A stretch of 5,029 bases of DNA from CAZBBC01 sp964489835 (GTDB taxonomy: Bacteria > Calditrichota > Calditrichia > JAJRVZ01), in assembly GCA_964489835.1 (NCBI GenBank), contig CAZBBC010000222.1, forward strand, positions 1-5,029, in the 5' to 3' direction. A model generated the notes under the pieces. That model saw nothing but the letters and a program-made list of their open reading frames with translations. It had not been told where the DNA came from and did not search any database. Positions 1 to 5,029 of this stretch are shown here, one piece after another; position 1 is the first letter of the stretch; each line of letters opens with the position of its first letter. Both the position numbers and the translations under genes were made by a program.

Positions 1-31
1 GGCCAGTCAAAAAGTAGGTCGCCGAAGGCAT

Positions 32-56
32 AAATATTAGTTGAGACTAAATATTT
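32..56. repeat. Imperfect hairpin in the left intergenic edge
   Basis: AAATATTAGT (32-41), loop TGAG, then ACTAAATATTT (46-56) form a stem with one bulged base. It lies 70-94 bases beyond the cargo gene's stop and has no following T-run on the minus strand, so it is a poor intrinsic terminator. It may belong to a repeat that continues beyond the window. Confidence 0.45.
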
Positions 57-122
57 CCGGCTAGGTTGCTGAAAAAAAATGATCAATGTTCATATTTTTA
101 TTCAATACCTATCGGAAATATT
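50..122. repeat. Perfect 10-bp inverted repeat, 53 bases apart
   Basis: AATATTTCCG (50-59) is the exact reverse complement of CGGAAATATT (113-122). The second copy lies just downstream of the cargo gene's stop codon. The spacing is long for a terminator stem. It could be a coincidence of AT-rich sequence or the ends of a small element. Confidence 0.4.
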
Positions 123-125
123 GCC

Positions 126-1298
126 TTATTTCATCAGGATCATTTTATTTGTGGCGACCTGATCCCCACTTTGCAATTGATAAAAATAAACGCCACTGGA
201 AAGCATCTGACCAAGATCATCACGACCGTTAAACTTTACCGTATGATCCCCAACAGCCATTGACTGATTAATAAGCGTTCTTACCAATTGTCCGGTGATT
301 GAATATACATTCAAGGTTACATCATTGGCTTTTTCAAGGCTGAATGCAATGTTAGTTTCCGGATTGAACGGATTGGGATAATTATTGGCCAGGGCAAACC
401 GGGCAGGGGCAATGATAAACGGTTGATCAATGGCATCTGCCGATGTTACTTTCCGCATAACGACGTCGTCAAGTTCCATTTCATCACCATCTGCGAGCGG
501 ATCACCGAGCAATCCGAATTCCGTAAAAGTACCCCGTACCCAGGGGTCAGGATCAACAGTCTCAATCAACCACGGTTCTAAAGCACCGTCGGCAAGATCA
601 CCCTCCCAAACTTTTACTTTTATATCGCCCTGATACAGATAAAATTCCACCCAGTAAAATACATTCAATTCATACTCAAAATCGGTGGATGGTGCCGCGA
701 GGTAAGTCCAGCCAGATGGATCAAGAACGGCTAATTCCCCGGAAAATTTTGCTACTGCGGTAGTATTTGTCAATGGGCTGATATACAAAACATAGGTCGA
801 ATCTTCAATCGGATCACCATAGCCTCTTCCGGTATCAGGATTAAACATTCGCGTGCCGCAAATAAAAAAGGTGCCCATGGGATAGGTACCGCCTTCGACT
901 AAAGTGGCAGATTTAAAATTGACTTGAAACGTGAGATCCTGGTTCGGACTGGTATTCGCATTCTGTTCTTTGATTCTATCCTGAGAGCCATCCCAATCTT
1001 CAGGGTCAATATAAGCAACGCCATTGGTCTGGATAATGGAGGCACCGATAACAAAACTGAAAATTCCGCTTTTCACCCAGGCAGTTTCTTCAGCCGTCTG
1101 TGAGACTTGCTGCCCGACCAAACCGTCATCTTCACCAAAATACATCCAACCGACATTACTTAATAAGAAGTCATTGGCTTCATCATCAAAATGATCTTCC
1201 CATATAATATCACCAACAACCTGTCCCTGGACGGGGGACATGAGAAGTACAATAAACAGGCTTAGAATTAGAGTTAAAAAATAGTAGCTTTTGTTCAT
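126..1298 (-). CDS. Exported jelly-roll (LamG/ConA-like) protein with type IX secretion sorting domain
   Basis: This 390-residue protein is probably exported by Sec and then across the outer membrane by T9SS, ending on the surface or outside the cell. Residues 1-25 look like a signal peptide (MNKSYYFLTLILSLFIVLLM core, likely cleavage VQG|Q). Residues about 30-283 are rich in beta strands. WVEFYLYQGDIKVKVWEGD (216-234) and ELDDVVM (275-281) resemble strands of LamG/concanavalin-like jelly rolls, so a binding role is plausible, but I see no catalytic signature. Residues 301-390 are a type A sorting domain: NNYPNPFNP at 305-313, then VYSITGQLVRTL, SGVYFYQL and a terminal KMILMK. The start is supported by AAGGAG eight bases upstream. 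A 299-base repeat-bearing gap separates it from the upstream PorV-like gene on the same strand. Export by T9SS is strongly supported; the ligand is unknown. Confidence 0.93.
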   Translation of the reverse strand: MNKSYYFLTLILSLFIVLLMSPVQGQVVGDIIWEDHFDDEANDFLLSNVGWMYFGEDDGLVGQQVSQTAEETAWVKSGIFSFVIGASIIQTNGVAYIDPEDWDGSQDRIKEQNANTSPNQDLTFQVNFKSATLVEGGTYPMGTFFICGTRMFNPDTGRGYGDPIEDSTYVLYISPLTNTTAVAKFSGELAVLDPSGWTYLAAPSTDFEYELNVFYWVEFYLYQGDIKVKVWEGDLADGALEPWLIETVDPDPWVRGTFTEFGLLGDPLADGDEMELDDVVMRKVTSADAIDQPFIIAPARFALANNYPNPFNPETNIAFSLEKANDVTLNVYSITGQLVRTLINQSMAVGDHTVKFNGRDDLGQMLSSGVYFYQLQSGDQVATNKMILMK

Positions 1299-1306
1299 AA
1301 TAATTA

Positions 1307-1312
1307 CTCCTT
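1307..1312 (-). promoter_or_regulatory. Ribosome-binding site of the T9SS cargo gene
   Basis: AAGGAG on the minus strand lies eight bases before the ATG at 1298. It confirms the start and shows that the gene is translated independently after the long gap. Confidence 0.7.
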
Positions 1313-1347
1313 ATAAATGGGTTAAATGGTTTGTGTAAAATATTTTA

Positions 1348-1543
1348 TCCACTAATTTCACGAATTTTCACGAATTTAAAAAGTAATTTTAATATTTTTT
1401 ATTAAAAATAGCTTAAAACTAATTCGTACTAATTCGCGTCAGTCAATCACTTGATCCGGCCTTAGACGGAAGCTTGCTTGCCCGGCCTGCCCGGCGCAGA
1501 CGTGGCTATGACGGGATCCGGCTTCGACGGATAATTCGTGGAC
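1348..1543. repeat. Composite intergenic repeat, about 196 bp, with degenerate terminal inverted repeats
   Basis: The element fills most of the gap between the PorV-like gene and the cargo gene. Its ends are TCCACTAATT (1348-1357) and, on the other strand, TCCACGAATT (1533-1542), matching at 9 of 10 positions. Inside the left end are tandem 10-bp units (CCACTAATTT, CACGAATTTT, CACGAATTTA at 1349-1378). At 1418-1437 are two more units facing the other way (ACTAATTCGT, ACTAATTCGC). An AT-rich tract at 1379-1417 contains TTTTAAT/ATTAAAA (1387-1393 and 1401-1407), and a GC-rich block occupies 1453-1531. No open frame of note and no obvious target-site duplication is visible. It looks like a non-coding dispersed or minisatellite-type repeat, possibly MITE-like. 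Dispersal in the genome is inferred, not seen. Confidence 0.6.
1453..1531. repeat. GC-rich block bounded by near-identical direct repeats
   Basis: GATCCGGCCTTAGACGGA (1453-1470) and GATCCGGCTTCGACGGA (1515-1531) differ by one inserted base and one substitution. They flank 44 bases that contain two CCCGGC copies (1481-1486 and 1490-1495). By hand count 53 of the 79 bases are G or C, against very AT-rich flanks. The abrupt change in composition suggests a module of separate origin nested in the AT-rich repeat. Confidence 0.6.
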
Positions 1544-1597
1544 TGTTTTTACTTACTTCTTGCTTAAAATATATCTGATAATTATAAATATATCAAT

Positions 1598-2620
1598 TTA
1601 AAAAGCAAAATTTACACTGATCCGGTTAACACTATCGAAGAATTCTGCATTCGTATAGGCATAATCAAAGGTTCCTTCATAGCCGGCGTAGTCAAATTTA
1701 ACACCCAAACCCAGGCTGAAATTTTCCACATCATAATTAAATTTATATCCGGCCCGAACCGCAAACATCTTCATATAGACAAATTCAGCACCGATATGTA
1801 CCCTTTCGGTATAATCAATGGGATGGAGGGCATCAATGGCCGTATTTATTTCAATTTCCTTATTCTCAGGCATAAAAAGTGTTGCCACATCCATGGATAG
1901 CCCCATCCGCAATACCAGAGGCATTTGAAAGATTTCAGACCAATATTTCATATCACCGGAAAAATTCTGGAAGGCCACAGCCAGTGCCAGATCATGAAAA
2001 CCCACTTGATAAAATCCGCCGAAATCAAAACCCCAGTGATTGAGACTCCAGTGTCGATCCTCATACTCATATTGCCCCACAGTTTCAAGTTCTTTAACGG
2101 CAACGGCGGCATCTCCCAGATCTTCATGGACGATCTTAAATTTTGCGCCAAAGGAAAAGCGATCACTGACAGCATACGCATAGGCAAAGCCGATAGCATA
2201 GTCCTGAACATCCAGATTTCCGGTAACAATAAATCCCCGGGGATCAATGGCTTTATCCACCCGTTCTGTGCCCACAATCGTCCCGTAATCCATATATACC
2301 AGGTCCATGCCAAAAGTGCCATACGCGCCAAGACCATAAGCAGCGCCAATTCCGTATACCTTCGTATCCGCCAACCAGGTAACCTGGTTTACAACCAGTC
2401 CAAAACCTTCGGTTTCGGCCAGAATCGCCGGGTTATAAAAGATAGATTGTACGCCACGTACACTGGCGACACTGGCATTTCCCATGGCGCTTTCCCGGGC
2501 CCCAAGGCTGATGGCCAGATAGGTCATACCACTTTGTCCAACTTTTTTTAGTTGAGTGAATCCATTGGTATATACACAAACCATTATTGCCACGACGAGT
2601 ATTAAAACTTTATTTTTCAT
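1598..2620 (-). CDS. PorV/PorQ-family outer-membrane beta-barrel protein
   Basis: This 340-residue protein belongs to the PorV/PorQ family. In Bacteroidetes, PorV is an FadL-like barrel that carries T9SS substrates from the translocon to the attachment complex. Residues 1-22 form a signal peptide (cleavage near GFT|Q). The family's N-terminal hallmark follows: LGARESAMGNASVASV (39-54) and FYNPA (61-65), matching the usual GARxxAMGxA...NPAxL. Further hallmarks are HWGFDFGGFY (195-204), HPIDYTERVHIGAEF (266-280), RAGYKFNYD (289-297), DYAY (319-322) and a terminal aromatic (NFAF) typical of outer-membrane barrels. The start at 2620 is preferred over an ATG twelve bases upstream, because GGAG sits six bases before 2620 and overlaps that earlier ATG. 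It begins 21 bases after the FN3 protein stops, so the two are co-transcribed. FCB genomes outside Bacteroidetes often carry several such paralogues, so it should not be called porV itself. Confidence 0.92.
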   Translation of the reverse strand: MKNKVLILVVAIMVCVYTNGFTQLKKVGQSGMTYLAISLGARESAMGNASVASVRGVQSIFYNPAILAETEGFGLVVNQVTWLADTKVYGIGAAYGLGAYGTFGMDLVYMDYGTIVGTERVDKAIDPRGFIVTGNLDVQDYAIGFAYAYAVSDRFSFGAKFKIVHEDLGDAAVAVKELETVGQYEYEDRHWSLNHWGFDFGGFYQVGFHDLALAVAFQNFSGDMKYWSEIFQMPLVLRMGLSMDVATLFMPENKEIEINTAIDALHPIDYTERVHIGAEFVYMKMFAVRAGYKFNYDVENFSLGLGVKFDYAGYEGTFDYAYTNAEFFDSVNRISVNFAF

Positions 2621-2626
2621 TGATAT

Positions 2627-2630
2627 CTCC
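2627..2630 (-). promoter_or_regulatory. Ribosome-binding site that decides the PorV-like start
   Basis: GGAG on the minus strand lies six bases before the ATG at 2620, an ideal distance. Its first G is also the G of an in-frame ATG at 2632, so the upstream start would have no comparable site of its own. Starting at 2620 also gives a cleaner signal peptide, with Lys at 2 and 4 before the hydrophobic core. Confidence 0.7.
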
Positions 2631-2641
2631 ATGAAATTGGT

Positions 2642-4726
2642 TCATCGTATGATCACAAATTTTCCGGTTGTGTTTCCCAAATATTTACCATCGAGATTCC
2701 AACCATCTATATGATATATGTAAACACCACTTTTTATGGTTTGCCAGCTTTGAGATATTTGATACCATTCTTCATCTGCAGAATCTGCGATAGAATTTGG
2801 ATTCAATGGATTGGGATGGGGTATGGTGTCGACCAGATCGCCGTGCATGGTAAAAATTCGTATGGTGGCGCGCACCGGCAGACCGACAAAAGCGATTTTA
2901 TCTTCAATTCTGGGGACATCAATGTAAGAATATTTTACCGTTCCGCCATAAGCCAATCCCTGGATGTGATAGGGATTCGGAACTACGTAAACAGAGTCCA
3001 GATGTTGTGGAGCCGCTTTGAAAGGCACCGCCCCTACCACGAAATTGCGATTACTGTATCGGCTGGATTCCAGGGATTGTCCGGGATAAATACCGGTGGT
3101 GTTTTGTGTTCCGTCATCAAAGGCGGTAACGGCATAGTAATATTTTTTCCCACGTTCCACATCCCGGTCGGTATAATGTGTGGTATCGCCAATCAGCTCG
3201 GTGAGTAATTTGTATACATTGGTAAAAAGACCTTCGGTCCGGTAAATACGATATCCTCTAAAGTCCGGTTCTTTTGTTAACCAGTCTTCCTCATCGGCAA
3301 CCGAATCCCATTCCAGATCAATCTTTCCGGGACCGGAGGAAATAACGAGATTATCCGGAGCCGGTGGCGGTGTGGGTAAATTTTCCAATCCAATATTCCA
3401 GGCATACTCGGCATGGGAGGCATGCATCAACAGAGAGTCTTTGCCCGTGGCCAGAAGGGCATTCTTAGCGGCATCCCCAGTCAGACCGTCAAATTCAATC
3501 GTCCCATCCAACCAGTTCCTTCCGGCATCGATGGCCAGTTTTTGGGAGATCGAACCAACGGCTTCATAAAGTACGATGGTAACATCCTGGCCAAAGGGAA
3601 TTTCATAGGGCCCGAATGACATCAGCACGACCGGTTCGATAATTGTGGGGTCATACGGATGGTTTGATTGACCGACCGTACCCGTTGATTGGACACTGGG
3701 ATCACGGGAAAGAAGTTCCGTATATAAGTCATTCTCACTATCACCTTTTGAATAAGAGCGCATATTTACTCGCGGTTTTATATCCACGGTCGAAGGCTGG
3801 CTGCGGTCGTCAGATATATCGTCATAAGCCATATCAGCATGGAGTATGCCAAAGGCCGGATACTGCGGCGATAAAAATTCTCCGGTTGTTTTATCCGGAT
3901 CCCCGGTATCATCGCCTAAATAGTAATTATCATCGGCTTTGCCATCATACTTGTAGAATATTCCGCGCAACGTATCACCGGGTTGATTACCATAATATAC
4001 CGCCCAGTCATCGTGCTGGCGAACCAGATCGTGACCCCGGTCTCCACCCGGTATTAAATAAAATTGAAAACCAAAGTAAACACCGGTCAGATCCTGCCCC
4101 GGCAGTTCTGTCGTATTTACATTGTTGTCTGTATTACCACTATTTGTGAATGTATACTCTTTAATGATATAATCATTATGGTTTTGGTTGGCATTGGCAT
4201 AACTGCGCATAAAAACAGTAACCCCCACATTGGTGGCCCAGGTTGTTTCGATTTGTTCATCACTGGTCAAACTTGACAATCTGGTACTGGAGGCGCGGGT
4301 ATCGGTAAACCGTTCTTCGGGATTGTCATTTACCGAAACATTTGGCAAGCGATAGCGAACCCGCTTTCTGTTTCGGATCGGTGTGGTAAACAGTGAAGCC
4401 TCATGATTTTCAAATCCGCCTTCGGAAACATAACTAGGCCAGAATCTTGTCTCTGTATCCCCATGAGCAATTCCCGTCCAGTTTGAAACGCCGATCCAGA
4501 GGCCCAGTCCGGCCAGATTTTTTTTGGACATCGACCTGAAATCTCCACCGGGATAGGTCATCTGATCCTGAAGCGGGGAATATTCAGGCAGAGAACCGGT
4601 GGCTGTCATCGTTTCCCACAACATCCCGATCTCATGACTTTTTATTTGGGCATAGCTGAAATGGGAAAATACACTTACAAAAAAAATAAAAAATATGATA
4701 CTCATTCGGTTTTTTAAAAGAGACAT
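2642..4726 (-). CDS. Exported fibronectin type III protein with FlgD-like C-terminal domain
   Basis: This is a 694-residue exported protein of unknown function. Residues 1-26 are a clear signal peptide (hydrophobic IIFFIFFVSVF, cleavage SYA|Q). Residues 27-450 form a large N-terminal region with patches such as GMLWETMTATGSLPEYSP, GLGLWIGVSNWTG and YIIKEYTFTNSGN. These fit a type of large hypothetical secreted protein seen in KSB1/Marinimicrobia-like genomes, and I recognise no enzyme in them. A proline-rich linker (451-456) leads to one FN3 domain at about 456-545 (APDNLVIS...IDLEWD...GYRIYRTEG...YYYAVTAFDDG). The C-terminal domain (579-694) starts with YVVPNPYH, continues through RIFTMHGDLVDTI and SGVYIYHI, and ends GKFVIIR, a variant FlgD-like tail rather than the canonical NYPNPFNP form. 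It lies between the receptor (31 bases upstream) and the PorV-like gene (21 bases downstream). GGAGGA before the ATG supports the start. It may be a surface protein served by the PorV-like barrel (inference). Confidence 0.88.
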   Translation of the reverse strand: MSLLKNRMSIIFFIFFVSVFSHFSYAQIKSHEIGMLWETMTATGSLPEYSPLQDQMTYPGGDFRSMSKKNLAGLGLWIGVSNWTGIAHGDTETRFWPSYVSEGGFENHEASLFTTPIRNRKRVRYRLPNVSVNDNPEERFTDTRASSTRLSSLTSDEQIETTWATNVGVTVFMRSYANANQNHNDYIIKEYTFTNSGNTDNNVNTTELPGQDLTGVYFGFQFYLIPGGDRGHDLVRQHDDWAVYYGNQPGDTLRGIFYKYDGKADDNYYLGDDTGDPDKTTGEFLSPQYPAFGILHADMAYDDISDDRSQPSTVDIKPRVNMRSYSKGDSENDLYTELLSRDPSVQSTGTVGQSNHPYDPTIIEPVVLMSFGPYEIPFGQDVTIVLYEAVGSISQKLAIDAGRNWLDGTIEFDGLTGDAAKNALLATGKDSLLMHASHAEYAWNIGLENLPTPPPAPDNLVISSGPGKIDLEWDSVADEEDWLTKEPDFRGYRIYRTEGLFTNVYKLLTELIGDTTHYTDRDVERGKKYYYAVTAFDDGTQNTTGIYPGQSLESSRYSNRNFVVGAVPFKAAPQHLDSVYVVPNPYHIQGLAYGGTVKYSYIDVPRIEDKIAFVGLPVRATIRIFTMHGDLVDTIPHPNPLNPNSIADSADEEWYQISQSWQTIKSGVYIYHIDGWNLDGKYLGNTTGKFVIIR

Positions 4727-4730
4727 TTGA

Positions 4731-4751
4731 TCCTCCGTAAAAAACTTTACG
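4731..4751 (-). promoter_or_regulatory. Strong Shine-Dalgarno abutted by a perfect hairpin
   Basis: On the minus strand the gap between the receptor stop and the 694-residue gene contains CGTAAA-GTTT-TTTACG, a perfect 6-bp stem with a 4-base loop (4736-4751). The last base of the stem is the first base of the ribosome-binding site GGAGGA (4731-4736), which lies four bases from the ATG. In mRNA the hairpin could limit ribosome access or protect a processed 5' end. The stem has only two GC pairs and is therefore weak. The ribosome-binding site is secure; the regulatory role of the hairpin is inference. Confidence 0.5.
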
Positions 4752-4757
4752 ATTAGT

Positions 4758-5029
4758 TTAGAGCATTAATCGCAGGCCTAGTATGTATGTACGGTGCTTC
4801 CCGGCGTACAGGACATCACTCTCCGTGCGTAATATATTCGGATCGGAAACTTCTTCACTGCCGACCCGGTCTGTTTTACCATTGACATAAAGATCATCAT
4901 AATAATCTTTAGTGTTTGGAATCGCCGTTCGGTATTTACTCACCCATAAATTACTGATATCCAGATAAAGTTCGAACTGGAAGAGATCTTCAACATCAAA
5001 ATTACGGGAGAGACGCAGATTGGAACTAA
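4758..5029 (-). CDS. TonB-dependent receptor, C-terminal end (partial)
   Basis: The reading frame is open from the right edge of the window to a TAA at 4758-4760, giving the last 89 residues of a larger protein. The pattern NLRLSRNF...FQFELYLDISNLW is the late beta-strand signature of TonB-dependent outer-membrane receptors, where the usual form is a strand with R-L-x-K/R-x-F followed by LYxxxxNLFN. The tail continues with DYYDDLYVNG and closes with the strand HRTYILGLRLML. Such receptors import siderophores, vitamins, glycans or peptides using TonB/ExbBD energy. The plug, TonB box and most of the barrel lie outside the window, so the substrate and any SusC relationship cannot be judged. A GTG at 4943 lies inside the frame and is not a start. 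The last residue is leucine rather than the more usual aromatic. The stop is 31 bases from the next start, so this is probably the upstream gene of the operon. Confidence 0.85.
   Translation of the reverse strand, partial: SSNLRLSRNFDVEDLFQFELYLDISNLWVSKYRTAIPNTKDYYDDLYVNGKTDRVGSEEVSDPNILRTESDVLYAGKHRTYILGLRLML

Larger units (their letters stand above)
1..125. other. Gene-free left edge
   Basis: No convincing coding region is present: short frames on the plus strand stop within 33 to 39 bases of the edge. The stretch is the 3' flank of the cargo gene and holds the hairpin and inverted repeat listed separately. No strong terminator is seen. Confidence 0.6.

Noticed and set aside
72..93. Possible intrinsic terminator of the cargo gene (weak stem then eight T on the minus strand)
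   Set aside because: The stem ATGA/TCAT has only four pairs with a seven-base loop and one GC pair. It is too weak to call despite the T-run.
1311..1341. Sigma-70-like promoter TTTACA-N18-TATAAG before the cargo gene
   Set aside because: The -10 would overlap the ribosome-binding site, so a transcript from it would lack AAGGAG. Probably chance in AT-rich DNA.
1349..1437. CRISPR array
   Set aside because: The repeats are 10 bp, contiguous and without spacers, and no cas gene is present.
1948..2349. 133-codon minus-strand frame
   Set aside because: It is an out-of-frame reading inside the PorV-like gene. The tryptophan- and methionine-rich translation is typical of a shifted frame.
1925..2551. 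208-codon open frame on the plus strand
   Set aside because: It lies wholly antisense to the PorV-like gene, whose family hallmarks are unmistakable. The translation has no recognisable domain and no credible ribosome-binding context.
2711..3208. Plus-strand open frame of 165 codons, and similar ones at 3643-4149 and 4064-4276
   Set aside because: All are antisense to the FN3 protein gene and show no domain or sensible composition.
4330..4548. 72-codon minus-strand frame
   Set aside because: It is a shifted frame within the 694-residue gene, which is continuous through this stretch.

Overview
The window is a stretch of an FCB-superphylum bacterium. The closest feel is the Marinimicrobia / KSB1 / Calditrichota / Ignavibacteria side rather than a classical Bacteroidales. 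The evidence is the protein content: a TonB-dependent receptor end, a PorV/PorQ-family outer-membrane barrel, and two exported proteins ending in FlgD-like C-terminal domains, one with the textbook type IX secretion (T9SS) sorting tail (NNYPNPFNP ... SGVYFYQL ... KMILMK). The phylum is inferred from protein style only; no rRNA or tRNA gene is present.

All four supported genes lie on the minus strand, so transcription runs from right to left. They are: the last 89 residues of a TonB-dependent receptor (4758-5029, cut by the window edge); a 694-residue exported protein with one fibronectin type III domain (2642-4726); a 340-residue PorV/PorQ-like barrel (1598-2620); and, after a 299-base gap, a 390-residue T9SS cargo with a jelly-roll (LamG/concanavalin-like) region (126-1298). 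The first three are separated by only 31 and 21 bases and almost certainly form one operon. The fourth is either the operon tail, separated by a later repeat insertion, or a separately transcribed unit.

The gap at 1299-1597 is not plain spacer. It holds a mosaic repeat of about 196 bases (1348-1543): 10-bp AT-rich units built on AATTCGTG in opposing orientations surround a 79-base GC-rich block bounded by near-identical direct repeats. The left edge (1-125) has no gene but carries a hairpin and a perfect 10-bp inverted repeat. Another perfect hairpin touches the ribosome-binding site of the 694-residue gene.

Working model (inference): the receptor imports a ligand across the outer membrane, the FN3 and jelly-roll proteins are exported and perhaps surface-attached, and the PorV-like barrel acts as a dedicated shuttle or anchor for the neighbouring cargo. 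The substrate cannot be named from the sequence. I found no CRISPR array, RNA gene, transposase or phage gene.
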